Below are positions 8,544 to 17,918 of a stretch of 64,000 nucleotides of DNA, in pieces. The DNA comes from Stenotrophomonas maltophilia (GTDB taxonomy: Bacteria > Pseudomonadota > Gammaproteobacteria > Xanthomonadales > Xanthomonadaceae). Numbering within the stretch: the stretch's first letter is position 1; every line of letters starts with the position of its first letter. Below the pieces are notes generated by a model. That model had not been told where the DNA came from. It saw only the letters and a program-made list of their open reading frames with translations, and did not search any database. Made by a program: the position numbers and the translations under genes. The DNA is taken from assembly GCF_001676385.1 (NCBI RefSeq), contig NZ_LYVJ01000001.1, positions 423,762 to 487,761 of the forward strand, given 5' to 3'.

Positions 8544-9245
8544 ATGCGCGTCCATCGTTCCCCCGGCGGACCTGCGCCGTTCGCGCGCGCACTGCTGCTG
8601 TGCCTGCTGGCGATGGTCACTCCTGCCTGCGCCGGCACGGCCAGGGCTGAGGCCGATGCCCGCCTGCGCGACGCTGCCAGCCGCGGCAGCGCCGGTGGCG
8701 TGCGCCAAGCCATTGAAGAGGGTGCCAACCTGGAGTCACGCGATGGCCAGGGCCGTACGGCGCTGCTGCTGGCCACCCATGGCAACCATGTGGACGCCGC
8801 ACGTGTGCTGATCGAAGCTGGGGCCGACGTCAACGCCAGGGACGCCTTGCAGGACAGCGCCTACCTGTATGCCGGCGCCCGTGGGCTGGACGATATCCTG
8901 GCCTTGACCCTGGCCCACGGTGCTGACCTGCGCAGTACCAACCGCTACGGCGGCACCGCACTGATTCCGGCCGCCGAGCGCGGCCACGTCGCCACGGTGC
9001 GCACGCTGCTGCGCGCCGGCGTGGCGGTGGACCATGTCAACCGCCTGCACTGGACCGCGCTGCTGGAAGCGATCCTGCTCGGTGATGGTGGCACGCGCCA
9101 CGTGCAGGTCGTGCAGCTGCTGCTGGAGGCCGGTGCCGATCCCGAGCTGGCCGACGGCGATGGCGTGACGCCGCTGGCCCACGCGCGCCAGCGCGGCTAT
9201 GCCGATATTGAAACCCTGTTGCGCCAGTACGGCGCGACGCGCTGA
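8544..9245 (+). CDS. Exported ankyrin-repeat protein
   Basis: 233 residues from the ATG at 8544, which has a strong AGGAGG site; the frame is open far upstream but only over the LysR gene. A signal peptide covers about residues 1-37. The rest is five to six ankyrin repeats with the usual G-T/R-ALLLAT...G and LLxAGADxxxx pattern. A periplasmic ankyrin protein probably binds or protects a partner protein. It sits 51 bases upstream of the amidohydrolase and is likely cotranscribed with it. Confidence 0.85.
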   Translation: MRVHRSPGGPAPFARALLLCLLAMVTPACAGTARAEADARLRDAASRGSAGGVRQAIEEGANLESRDGQGRTALLLATHGNHVDAARVLIEAGADVNARDALQDSAYLYAGARGLDDILALTLAHGADLRSTNRYGGTALIPAAERGHVATVRTLLRAGVAVDHVNRLHWTALLEAILLGDGGTRHVQVVQLLLEAGADPELADGDGVTPLAHARQRGYADIETLLRQYGATR

Positions 9246-9296
9246 ATTCCGACCCCTTCGACCCGCACGCTGGCCGTGCCCACCAGGATGCTGCCC

Positions 9297-10754
9297 ATGT
9301 TCCGTTCCTGTCCGTTGTCCCTTGCCGTTTTCCTTGCGGTGGCGCCGCTGTCGGCGTCTGCCGCTGAGCGCGCCGACCTGCTGATCCGCAATGCCACCGT
9401 GGTCGATGTCGAGCATGCCAGCACCCTGGCTGGGCAGAGCGTGGTGATCCTTGGCGAGGACATCGTCGCCGTAGGTCCGGATGCGCAGCTGCGCAGCCAG
9501 TGGAACGCCTCACGCCAGATCGACGCCAAGGGCAAGTACCTGATCCCGGGCCTGTGGGACATGCATGTGCACTTCGGCGGTGGCCCGGCGCTGATCGAAG
9601 AGAACAAGGCGTTGCTGCCGCTGTACATCGCGCACGGCATCACCACCGTGCGTGATTGTTCCGGCGACCTGCCCGGGCAGGTGCTGCAGTGGCGCGGCGA
9701 AATTGCCAAGGGCACCTTGTTCGGTCCGCGCCTGCTCAGTTCCGGCGCGAAGATCGAAGGCATCAAGCCGGTCTGGAAGGGCACCATCGAAGTGGGCAGC
9801 GAGGCCGACGCCGACAAGGCGATCGCCCGCCTGCGGCACGACAAGGTCGACTTCGTGAAGATCACCGACAGCACGCTGACGCCGGATCTGTTCCTGTACT
9901 CGGCCGGTGCCGCGCGCAAGGCCGGCTTCAAGGCCTCGGGCCACATCCCGATGGCGCTGACGGTGGAGCAGGCGGTCGATGCCGGCCTGGCCTCGATCGA
10001 GCACTTGGACTACGCATTCAAGGCCGGCAGCAGGGACGAAGCGCAGATCGCCGCCGACTTCGGTGCCGGGCGCATCGACCGCGCCGAAGCCAACCGTCGG
10101 CTCGATGCGAGCTTCGACCGCGAGACCGCGATGCGGGCCTACCGCGATTTTGCCAGGCGCGGTGTGTTCGTGACCCCCACCCTCAACGGTGGCCGCATCC
10201 TCGATTTCCTCGACCAGGATGACCATGCCAACGACCCCTACCTGGCCTACATCGGCCCGGGCCTGCGCGCGACCTACCAGTGGCGCGTGGACCGCGCGGC
10301 CAAGGCCACGCCGGCACAGATCGAGGCGCGCCATGCGCAGTACCACCAGGTAGCGTCGGTGCTGCCGATGCTGCAGGAAGCCGGAGTGACGATCATCGCC
10401 GGCACCGATGCAGGCTTCCTCAATTCGTTCAACTTCCCGGGCATCGCCCTGCACCAGGAATTGCAGCTGTTCGTGAAGGAAGGCCTGACCGCTCCGCAGG
10501 CGCTGTCGACGGCGACCCGTTCCGGCCCCGCCTGGTTCGGGCAGATGGACCGCTATGGCGGGGTGGCTGCCGGCAAGGCCGCCGACCTGGTGCTGCTGAC
10601 GGCCAATCCACTGCAGGACATTGCTGCCACTGAAAGGATCGACAGCGTGATCCTGCGTGGCAACGTCTATGACCGCGGAGCGCTGGACAGGATGCTGGCC
10701 GAGACCAAAGCCAAGGTTGCAGCGTGGAATGCCGAGGCTGCGAAAGCGGAATGA
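9297..10754 (+). CDS. Exported amidohydrolase (imidazolonepropionase-like)
   Basis: 485 residues from the ATG at 9297 (AGGA nine bases upstream); GTG 9276 and ATG 9288 are alternatives. A signal peptide ends near SASAAE. Metal-binding marks of the amidohydrolase superfamily are all present: HVH in DMHVHFGG, the lysine in VDFVKITDS, histidines in ASGHIPM and IEHLDY, and the catalytic aspartate in AGTDAGF. Such exported enzymes of Xanthomonads cleave dipeptides, cyclic amides or lactones in the periplasm; the substrate is unknown. Probably cotranscribed with the ankyrin gene and controlled by the divergent LysR. Confidence 0.85.
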   Translation: MFRSCPLSLAVFLAVAPLSASAAERADLLIRNATVVDVEHASTLAGQSVVILGEDIVAVGPDAQLRSQWNASRQIDAKGKYLIPGLWDMHVHFGGGPALIEENKALLPLYIAHGITTVRDCSGDLPGQVLQWRGEIAKGTLFGPRLLSSGAKIEGIKPVWKGTIEVGSEADADKAIARLRHDKVDFVKITDSTLTPDLFLYSAGAARKAGFKASGHIPMALTVEQAVDAGLASIEHLDYAFKAGSRDEAQIAADFGAGRIDRAEANRRLDASFDRETAMRAYRDFARRGVFVTPTLNGGRILDFLDQDDHANDPYLAYIGPGLRATYQWRVDRAAKATPAQIEARHAQYHQVASVLPMLQEAGVTIIAGTDAGFLNSFNFPGIALHQELQLFVKEGLTAPQALSTATRSGPAWFGQMDRYGGVAAGKAADLVLLTANPLQDIAATERIDSVILRGNVYDRGALDRMLAETKAKVAAWNAEAAKAE

Positions 10755-10809
10755 TTGCCTGATGGGTCGGATCCCTGGCGCAGGGACGGGCTCTGGCCCC
10801 TTCAGGATT

Positions 10810-11739
10810 TCAACGCGGCGCCGGCCGCATGCCATGCAGCTGCGGCAGCGCCGCCTTCATTGCATCGATGAAGGCGCGCAGCCGGGGAGGTTGCTGGCGC
10901 GCAGCGGGGAATACCACGTGTACCGGCAGCGGCGGCGCCTGCCAGCCGGGCAGCAGCTGCACCAACCGTCCATCGGCAAGATCCTCCGCTACCAGCCACG
11001 CCGAAACCACGGCCGCTCCCAGTCCCGCGCGGGCCGCCTGCTGCACGACAAACAGATTGTCGCTGAGCAGGCGGGGGCTGATGGACAGCGTGTGCGCCCG
11101 GCCCTGCGCGTCATGCAGCAGCAGGCGCTCGCGATAGTAGGTGAGCAGCGAAATCCAGGGCAGCGACTGCGCCTGCTCCGGCGTGTCCACGGTGGCGGCG
11201 TCCACCAGCGAAGGTGCCGCCACCACGATGCGCGGCACTTCGGCCAGCGGCAGCGCGACCATGCGCGGTTCGTCCACCGGGCCCACCCGTACCGCGCAAT
11301 CAATGCCTTCGGCGATGAAATCCGGCCGGCGGTCCTCGAGGATCCATTCCAGGCTCAATCGGGGATGCTGCTCCAGGAACGCCAGCATGGTCGGCAACAG
11401 CTGCGCCTGGCCGAAGGCATGCGGCACCATCACCCGCAGGCGGCCGCGCAGGGTTTCCGGTTCACCGTGGAGCTCGGCCTGCAGCGACTCCCATTCATCG
11501 ATCACGCGCTGCGCATGGCGCTGGCATCGCACGCCATCCTCGGTCAGCTGCAGGTCATGGGTTGAACGCTGCAGGAGGCGCAGGCCGAGTTGCCGCTCCA
11601 GCGCCTGCAGGCGCCGGCTGACCGTGGGCTGGGTGGTGCCCAGCTGCGCCGCCGCAGCGGACAGGCTGCCCGCGTCGACGATGCGCAGGAATGTACGCAG
11701 CAGATCCAGGCGATCGGCGCCGGTGGCAAGCTCACTCAT
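10810..11739 (-). CDS. LysR-family transcriptional regulator
   Basis: 309 residues from the ATG at 11739; upstream in-frame ATGs to 11904 would run into the neighbouring MFS gene region and are rejected. The helix-turn-helix lies at about residues 10-65 (LDLLRTFLRIVDAGSLSAAA, TTQPTVSRRLQALE). The effector domain is of the CrgA/AaeR kind, with a terminal RLRAFIDAMKAAL helix. It is divergent from the MFS gene at 11834 with a 94-bp shared promoter region, and most likely regulates that exporter. Confidence 0.9.
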   Translation of the reverse strand: MSELATGADRLDLLRTFLRIVDAGSLSAAAAQLGTTQPTVSRRLQALERQLGLRLLQRSTHDLQLTEDGVRCQRHAQRVIDEWESLQAELHGEPETLRGRLRVMVPHAFGQAQLLPTMLAFLEQHPRLSLEWILEDRRPDFIAEGIDCAVRVGPVDEPRMVALPLAEVPRIVVAAPSLVDAATVDTPEQAQSLPWISLLTYYRERLLLHDAQGRAHTLSISPRLLSDNLFVVQQAARAGLGAAVVSAWLVAEDLADGRLVQLLPGWQAPPLPVHVVFPAARQQPPRLRAFIDAMKAALPQLHGMRPAPR

Positions 11740-11833
11740 GCGTATGGCGTATGAAAGGTATGCCATGGATCCTACTACAGACGAGTGGCGAATACGGGCA
11801 CGATACATCCACGTCCTCCCGCCGGAATTTCCC

Positions 11834-13027
11834 ATGCCGACTCCCTCGCTACCGATGCCCGCCACAACGGCGGCCGCACCGTCCACCCCGCTGGTCCTGA
11901 CCATGGCGGCCGGAGCAGGTTTCTCCGTGGCTTCGCTGTACTACAGCCAACCCATGCTGGGCCTGATCGCCCAGGACCTCTCCGCCAGTGAGCGCGGCAT
12001 CGGCCTGGTCCCGACGCTGACCCAGCTGGGATACGCACTGGGTATCCTGTTGCTGGCGCCGTTGGGTGATCGCTTTGACCGGCGCAGCCTGATCCTGGTG
12101 AAGTCCGTGCTGCTGGCACTGGCGCTGGGTGGCGCAGCGATGGCAGGGCAGCTGCCCGGGCTGCTGGTGGCCAGCCTGCTGGTCGGGCTGATGGCCACGC
12201 TGGCACAGGACATCGTGCCCGCCGCTGCGGTCCTGGCGCCCGACGCACAGCGCGGCCAGATCGTTGGCCGGGTGATGACCGGCCTGCTGCTGGGCATCCT
12301 GTTGTCACGCGTGGTCAGTGGCGTGGTCGCCGAGGCGTGGGGCTGGCGCAGCCAGTTCGGGCTGGCTGCGGTTTCGGTGGCGGTGATGGGCGCTGTCCTG
12401 GCGCGGGCGCTGCCCCGCTTCGCGCCGACCAGCACGCTGCGCTACCCGGCGCTGCTGGCCTCACTGCTGGCATTGTGGCGCGAGCAGCCACAGTTGCGCC
12501 GTGCAGTCGCCAGCCAGTCGTTGTTGGCGGTGGGCTTCAGTGCGTTCTGGTCAACCCTGGCGCTGATGCTGCATGCCCGCCTTGGCCTGGGCAGTGCAGC
12601 CGCGGGCGCGTTCGGTATCGCCGGTGCGGCAGGGGCGTTGGCCGCACCGTTTGCCGGGCGATTCGCTGACCGGCTCGGCAGCCATGCCGTGGCGCGCTTG
12701 GCCATCACGGTAGCGTTGGCGGGTTTCGCGTTGCTGCTGGCCGACAGCTGGTTGCCGGCGGCCGCACTGCTGCCGCTGCTGGTGGCCAGCGCGCTGCTGT
12801 TCGACTTCGGTTTCCAATCGGCACTGGTGGCGCACCAGACGCTGGTCTATGGCCTGGTGCCCCCGGCACGCAGCCGCCTCAATGCACTGCTGTTCACCGG
12901 CATGTTCATCGGCATGGCAGCCGGTGGTGCGCTGGGCAGCCTCGCACTGGCGCAGTGGGGATGGCACGGCGTGGCCTGGCTGGCGGTGGTGTGTGCGGCA
13001 AGCAGTCTGCTGCTGCGGTTGAGGTAG
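11834..13027 (+). CDS. MFS exporter (YnfM/drug-resistance type)
   Basis: 397 residues with about 12 hydrophobic segments. The start is set by the proline-rich MPTPSLPMP beginning just after the LysR promoter; the reading frame upstream is not coding. The loop 2-3 motif GDRFDRRSLIL and the equivalent GRFADRLGSHAVAR in the second half are MFS signatures. It resembles inner-membrane proton antiporters of the YnfM/arabinose-efflux group. Substrate unknown; regulation by the divergent LysR gene is inferred. Confidence 0.85.
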   Translation: MPTPSLPMPATTAAAPSTPLVLTMAAGAGFSVASLYYSQPMLGLIAQDLSASERGIGLVPTLTQLGYALGILLLAPLGDRFDRRSLILVKSVLLALALGGAAMAGQLPGLLVASLLVGLMATLAQDIVPAAAVLAPDAQRGQIVGRVMTGLLLGILLSRVVSGVVAEAWGWRSQFGLAAVSVAVMGAVLARALPRFAPTSTLRYPALLASLLALWREQPQLRRAVASQSLLAVGFSAFWSTLALMLHARLGLGSAAAGAFGIAGAAGALAAPFAGRFADRLGSHAVARLAITVALAGFALLLADSWLPAAALLPLLVASALLFDFGFQSALVAHQTLVYGLVPPARSRLNALLFTGMFIGMAAGGALGSLALAQWGWHGVAWLAVVCAASSLLLRLR

Positions 13028-13111
13028 GGGTGGTGTTCGGCAGGGCTTGCAGCCCTGCACCTGCTGGAAGCCGGAGCCACATCAACATCAACAGCGTGGA
13101 TTCCGTGGGGT

Positions 13112-13292
13112 GGTGGGGCGATGTCGGAGTGCGGGGACGCCGCAAGTACGTCCTTGTAGGCTTGGCAGCCGCTTGCACGTGTGCGCAGTCCTGCGCACAC
13201 GGCAAGACCGGGGTTGGGCGTCCTGCCCAACCCGCCCGAGGCATGCCTCGGGCCCATGCGGCTGACACCCCGCACTCCGACACCGCCCCACC
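13112..13292. repeat. Giant inverted-repeat element, copy 1 (181 nt)
   Basis: Outer arms 13112-13136 and 13268-13292 pair over 25 bp with one mismatch. Between them are further hairpins: GTGTGCGCA/TGCGCACAC, GGTTGGGCG/GCCCAACC and CCCGAGGC/GCCTCGGG. No supported reading frame covers it. It lies in the 705-bp gene-free gap 13028-13732 between converging genes. Confidence 0.75.
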
Positions 13293-13441
13293 TCTGACAG
13301 ATTCTCGCGATCTGGTAGATCCGCGCCTTGCGTAGACGAATCTCCATCGAAATCGAATATCTCGAAATCGGAACGATTTGAGCCGAGCATGGCCTGGCTC
13401 TACAGAAAGCCATGCCCGACAGCTCGCAGAGATCTGTCGAA

Positions 13442-13623
13442 GGCGGGGTGGGTCCGGTTGCGGGGGCGTGAGCCGCATGGATGCGGCGACCGAGCTTACA
13501 TGGGTGAGGGCGCTTTGCTTGCGAAGCACTGCTTCGCAAGCGCCCGAACGCCCAGCCGCCAGCGGCTGGGCCGGGCCCCGGAGGGGGACTTGCAGCGACC
13601 CCCGCAACCGGACCCACCCCGCC
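13442..13623. repeat. Giant inverted-repeat element, copy 2 (182 nt)
   Basis: Outer arms 13442-13466 and 13599-13623 are a perfect 25-bp inverted repeat. Inside are a GCCGCAT/ATGCGGC hairpin and a long GCGCTTTGCTTGCGAAGC...GCTTCGCAAGCGC hairpin. Size and layout match copy 1, though the arm sequences differ. Shared inner pieces (an ATGCGGC motif and CGCAAG) suggest one family. Between the copies, 13377-13404 resembles a decayed SMAG half-site. Confidence 0.75.
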
Positions 13624-13652
13624 TACCCACAGGAAACCGCTTCTGCTTCAGT

Positions 13653-13689
<37 letters not shown>

Positions 13690-13732
13690 CCAGCCCGTAG
13701 CAGGTGCAGGGCGCAGCCCTGCCGGACAACCC

Positions 13733-14386
13733 CTAATCGTGACCGCTGTCGTCCAGGCTGATGATGCCGCGCCGCAGCGCCTGGGTCACCGCATGCGTGC
13801 GGTCGCCGACGCCGAGCTTGTCCATCAGGCTCTTCATGTGCGCCTTCACTGTCTGCTCGGAAATCTGCATGTGCTCGCCGATGCGCTTGTTGGACATGCC
13901 GCTGGCGACATGCCGCAGTACCTCGGTTTCGCGGCGCGACAGGCGATCCTCCACCACGTGCGCGGCGATGCTTGCGGCCACTGCTGGGGGAATCGGTGCG
14001 CGCCGCCCGCCGGCAACCATGCGGATGGTGTCGACCAGTTCGTGGCGCAGCATGTCCTTCAGCAGGTAGGCACTGGCACCGGCCTGCAGCGCCCGCACGG
14101 CGCGGACGTCACCGCGGTAGGTGGTCAGCACGATGATGCGCGCGCGCGGATCCAGGGTGCGTATCCGCACGATGGCTTCCACGCCGTCCAGGCGTGGCAT
14201 CTGCAGGTCCATCAGGACCACGTCCGGTTGCAGCTGCTGGTAGCAGGCGATGGCTTCCTCGCCATCGGCCGCTTCACCCAGCAGGCGCAGGTCGGGCTGG
14301 GCGCCGAGCAGTGCGGCCAATCCATCGCGCAGCAGCGGATGGTCGTCGACCACCAGTACGCCGATCGGAGAGGGAGACTCAGTCAT
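13733..14386 (-). CDS. NarL/LuxR-family response regulator
   Basis: 217 residues from the ATG at 14386, which overlaps the end of the kinase gene by 8 bases (translational coupling). The receiver domain has the acidic pair DD14-15, the phospho-acceptor Asp60 in VLMDLQMPRLDG, and a lysine in AYLLKDM. The C-terminal LuxR-type helix-turn-helix (about residues 150-210) reads LSRRETEVL...NKRIGEHMQISEQTVKAHM. It should bind DNA after phosphorylation by its partner kinase. Target genes cannot be read here. Confidence 0.93.
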   Translation of the reverse strand: MTESPSPIGVLVVDDHPLLRDGLAALLGAQPDLRLLGEAADGEEAIACYQQLQPDVVLMDLQMPRLDGVEAIVRIRTLDPRARIIVLTTYRGDVRAVRALQAGASAYLLKDMLRHELVDTIRMVAGGRRAPIPPAVAASIAAHVVEDRLSRRETEVLRHVASGMSNKRIGEHMQISEQTVKAHMKSLMDKLGVGDRTHAVTQALRRGIISLDDSGHD

Positions 14387-17300
14387 GGTTCGCTTTGCTC
14401 CAGGGCCAGCGCCAGCGCGGCGGGCGACGAAGATACAGCCGCCGCGCGGGCACCGCCAGCGCGACTTCGGTGCCCAGGCCAGGGCGGGTCCAAAGCTGCA
14501 GCCCTGCGCCGAGTCGCTGCGCGCGCTCACGCATTCCCTGCATTCCCCAATGGCCATGGCCGGCATCCTCGCCAGCGATGCCGATGCCATCGTCGCGCAC
14601 GTGCAGCAGGAAACAGCGAGCGCCGTAGGAGAGCTCCACTTCGATCGCGCTGGCGTCGGCATGGCGCAGCGCGTTGCGGATGGCCTCGCGGCCGATCAGG
14701 AAGACCTCTTCGGCTGCGTCGGACTGCAGTGGCGGCGCGGTGCCCTCCACTGTCAGGCGCAACGGATTGGTCCCGTGCCCGGCGTACTCCGCGTGCACGT
14801 CGGCCAGTGCCGAGGCCAGGTCGCGGCCGGCGAACGCCCCGTCACGCAGGGCATTGACCCGTTCGCGGCCCTCGGCCAGATTGCGCTCGGCCAGCTGCAT
14901 TGCCGCTTCCAGCTGGCCGCGCACCGGCTCCGGGGTCTGCGCGGACTGGCTGATGGCGTGCAGGTGCAGGATCAGGCCCTGGCTGCCTTGCAGCAGGGTG
15001 TCGTGCAGGTCGCGGGCGATACGTTCGCGTTCGCCATGGCGCTCCTGCAGGCGTGCGCGGAACAGGGCGGCCAGCTGGCCACTGCGGATCCGCACGGCCA
15101 TCGCCAGCAAGGCCAGAACCGCGACCGCGCACAACAGCTTGAACCATACAGTCTGGACGAAGGTGGGATCGATGCGGAAATTCCGGCTGGCCGGCGCGGG
15201 GCTCCAGATGCCGTCTTCGTTGGCCGCCTCCACCTCGAAGCGGTAATTCCCAGGCGTGAGGTTGGTGTAATACGCGCGCGTGCTGCTGCCCGCGTCCTGC
15301 CAGCCATCGTCGACGCCGGACAGGCGGTACCGGTACCGGTTGCGCTCAGGACGGGCCAATGACAGGGCCACATAGTCGATCTGCAGCTGGCTGGTGCCGG
15401 CGGGCAGGCGAAGGCCCTCACGCAGCGGCTCGTGCGCATTGCCATACAGGACCTCGCCGATGCGCACGCTGGGTGCCATGGTATTGATGTGGGCCCGCGT
15501 GGTGTCCAGCCAGGCCAGGCCCTGATTGGTGGCGAGCCACAGCAGTCCATCGGCGGCGAGCACCGCGGTGGGAATCGGGCCGCTCTGCAGGGCAATGCCG
15601 GGCATGCCATCGACGGCATCGAAGAGCCGCGGCGTCACCTGGAGCCCGCCGCGCAGCGCACGGCGCAGCAGGGTACTGTCCAGTCGCACCAGGCCACGGC
15701 TGCCGTTGAGCCACAGATGCCCGTGTGCATCGGCCACCATGCCGGTGATGCCTTCGAGGACCCCGGCCATGTCGGTCCGCACCGGAACAAACCGGCCCTG
15801 GCCCAGCCGGGCCGCCAGCCCGGCTTCGCCAGCCACCAGCAACAGGTCCTGGTGCTGCAGCAGCGCTGTGATCGGGCCGACCGCCAGTCCCTGCGTGGCG
15901 CCGTAGGTGTCGACGGAGGCCGCGCGCATGCGGCGTACGCGCCCATCGGCGTAGCCCAGCAGCAGCTGACCCTCTCCATCCAGTGCCAGCGAGGAACAGG
16001 CCTGTTCGGGCAGGCGGGCTTCTCGCTGCCATTGCCCGTGCCGGTAGTGCAGTACGCCGCGCTCGCCGCTGCAGACCCAGGCTTGCCCGTCATCGGGAAA
16101 CAACAAGGCGTGCAGCGGCTGGCCGGTGAACGGTGCCGGCAAGGGCAGCAACGTGGTGCGTCCTCCGGTCGTGCGCGCAAGGTTCACCCAGTCGAACTGC
16201 CAGATGGGCGTGGGTGCCTGGCGGGCCGCAGCCTGCAGATGGGCGGCGCTGGCGCCCAGCAGCGGTCGGCGCAGGTCGTAGGGCTTGAGGTCTTCACCAT
16301 AGCCGTAGACCCGCCCGTCGCTGGCACGTACAAGCGAGCGGTACGGATCGCTGGGCCCGGCCACCAGGGTGTGCACGCTGCGCGCGCGGAAGCGGTTGAG
16401 GCCAAGATTGGTACCCACCCAGAGATTGCCTTCGCGGTCGGCAATGATCGGAACCGCCGAAGTGGCCGTCAGGCCATGCGGCGAATCGAAGCGCTCCATG
16501 CGGACTGCCCGGCCGTCCACGAAGGTTACCCGGGCAACCCCGCCGTGCGGGCTCATCGTCGCCCACAGCGCCCCGTCGGGGGTGAACTGCAGGCGCGAGG
16601 CCACCAGGTCGGGCAATCGTCGTGCCTCACGTTCGCTGGCGCCCAGAAGGCCTTTGGCGTTGGCCAGCGGCGAGGTGCCACGGACGCGGTCGGCCAGCCA
16701 TAGCTCGCCCTGCGGGTCTTCGGCCAGTGTCGCCATCTGCGAGACCGCGATGCCCGTGTCCTCGAAGCGGACCGCGCCGGGGGCGCGCATCCAGATCTTC
16801 AGGCCAGCCAGCACCCAGAACCTGCCGTGGCTGTCATGCTGCACCCATTGCACACGGTGCTCAGGCAGGCCGGCACTGGCCGGCGGCGGCTGCCAGTGCC
16901 GGCCATCGAACCAGCGCAGGCCGCCATTGACCGCGGCCCACAGGCGTCCGTCGCGATCCTGGCTGAAGCGCGGTACCACGCCGACCGGGACGCCCTGCGC
17001 GCGCCCGTGATTGTGCAACCGTCCGCCCGCAAACTGGCTGATGCCGGCCTGGAAGTAGCCAATCCACAGCGCATCATCGCGGTCCAGCGCGAGGGTCACC
17101 ATGTTGGTGGAAGGGAAGCTGCTGCCTGGAGGGGGGGCTTGCCGCTCGAAGCGGCGGCCGTCGAAGCGGTAGAGGCCGGAACCGGTCGCCAGCCACAGCA
17201 GGCCATCACGGTCCTGCAGGATGTCCCAGATATCGCCGGGCGCACCCTGGCCAACGCGCCATGCGGTGTGCTCGTACCCCTGCAGTCCGCTGGCCATCAC

Positions 17301-17408
17301 CGGGTGCTGCACGGCAAAGGCGGGCAGGGCGGTCAGCAGCAACAGGAGCGTCAGCAGCGCCGGCAGGCGACGCAGCACGGGGTGGGGGCGACCAAGCATG
17401 GCGGTCAT
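14379..17408 (-). CDS. Two-component propeller histidine kinase
   Basis: 1009 residues. An N-terminal signal/membrane segment (about 12-33) is followed by a long periplasmic beta-propeller of two-component-regulator repeats (LWLATGSGLYRFDG and similar, about 40-680), a Y_Y_Y domain (about 690-770), one transmembrane helix (VWFKLLCAVAVLALLAMAV), then the HisKA_3 box RERIARDLHDTLLQG with phospho-His802, an N box (REAIRNALRHAD) and a G box (VRDDGIGI). The propeller kind of sensor usually detects sugars or other extracellular polymers. It is coupled with the NarL-type regulator. An ATG at 17399 is a possible alternative start. Confidence 0.92.
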   Translation of the reverse strand: MTAMLGRPHPVLRRLPALLTLLLLLTALPAFAVQHPVMASGLQGYEHTAWRVGQGAPGDIWDILQDRDGLLWLATGSGLYRFDGRRFERQAPPPGSSFPSTNMVTLALDRDDALWIGYFQAGISQFAGGRLHNHGRAQGVPVGVVPRFSQDRDGRLWAAVNGGLRWFDGRHWQPPPASAGLPEHRVQWVQHDSHGRFWVLAGLKIWMRAPGAVRFEDTGIAVSQMATLAEDPQGELWLADRVRGTSPLANAKGLLGASEREARRLPDLVASRLQFTPDGALWATMSPHGGVARVTFVDGRAVRMERFDSPHGLTATSAVPIIADREGNLWVGTNLGLNRFRARSVHTLVAGPSDPYRSLVRASDGRVYGYGEDLKPYDLRRPLLGASAAHLQAAARQAPTPIWQFDWVNLARTTGGRTTLLPLPAPFTGQPLHALLFPDDGQAWVCSGERGVLHYRHGQWQREARLPEQACSSLALDGEGQLLLGYADGRVRRMRAASVDTYGATQGLAVGPITALLQHQDLLLVAGEAGLAARLGQGRFVPVRTDMAGVLEGITGMVADAHGHLWLNGSRGLVRLDSTLLRRALRGGLQVTPRLFDAVDGMPGIALQSGPIPTAVLAADGLLWLATNQGLAWLDTTRAHINTMAPSVRIGEVLYGNAHEPLREGLRLPAGTSQLQIDYVALSLARPERNRYRYRLSGVDDGWQDAGSSTRAYYTNLTPGNYRFEVEAANEDGIWSPAPASRNFRIDPTFVQTVWFKLLCAVAVLALLAMAVRIRSGQLAALFRARLQERHGERERIARDLHDTLLQGSQGLILHLHAISQSAQTPEPVRGQLEAAMQLAERNLAEGRERVNALRDGAFAGRDLASALADVHAEYAGHGTNPLRLTVEGTAPPLQSDAAEEVFLIGREAIRNALRHADASAIEVELSYGARCFLLHVRDDGIGIAGEDAGHGHWGMQGMRERAQRLGAGLQLWTRPGLGTEVALAVPARRLYLRRPPRWRWPWSKANHD

Positions 17409-17504
17409 TCTGGCAGGTGCGGGGCAGGCCGGGGTGACCCGAACGGGGTAGGCGAGCGGCGGCGGTGTTGGCTATCACCGGAGCACCTCCTGCGGAGCCC
17501 GGCC

Positions 17505-17840
17505 ATGCAGCGCCTGTTCCTGATGTTTCCAGACCGCGGCCCCGGTGCTGGCCTGCTGTGGCTGCGGCTGTGCGTGGCTGCAGCACTGTGCACCGCACAC
17601 GGGCCCGTCGAGGGCTGGCTGCTGGCGCTGTGCGTGCTGGCAGTGGCATTGCTGGCGCTGGGCGCGTTCACGCCGCTGGCGGTACCGTTGGCCATGGCCG
17701 GCCTGCATGTGCTGGCCGAGCCCTGGCCGCTTGTCGTGTTGCCGTTGGCGCTGCTGGTATTGGGCCCGGGGGCGTATTCACTGGATGCGCGGCTGTTTGG
17801 CCGGCGCGTGCTCGGCCGTCGGCCTCCCCCATTCGGGTAG
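17505..17840 (+). CDS. Small DoxX-like membrane protein
   Basis: 111 residues, three to four hydrophobic helices, and the C-terminal signature GPGAYSLDARLFGRR found at the end of DoxX proteins. The start at 17505 has GGAG upstream. It is divergent from the histidine kinase gene and lies before the AraC-type gene on the same strand. DoxX-like proteins are quinone/redox-linked membrane proteins; the exact role is unknown. A second, longer DoxX is at 18991. Confidence 0.65.
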   Translation: MQRLFLMFPDRGPGAGLLWLRLCVAAALCTAHGPVEGWLLALCVLAVALLALGAFTPLAVPLAMAGLHVLAEPWPLVVLPLALLVLGPGAYSLDARLFGRRVLGRRPPPFG

Positions 17841-17918
17841 GTGCCGGGCTCGACGGACGGGGGTAGGGCATCAGGCAAGGCCCCCGCACCATGGGACGCC
17901 CCACCTGCGGCGTCTCCC

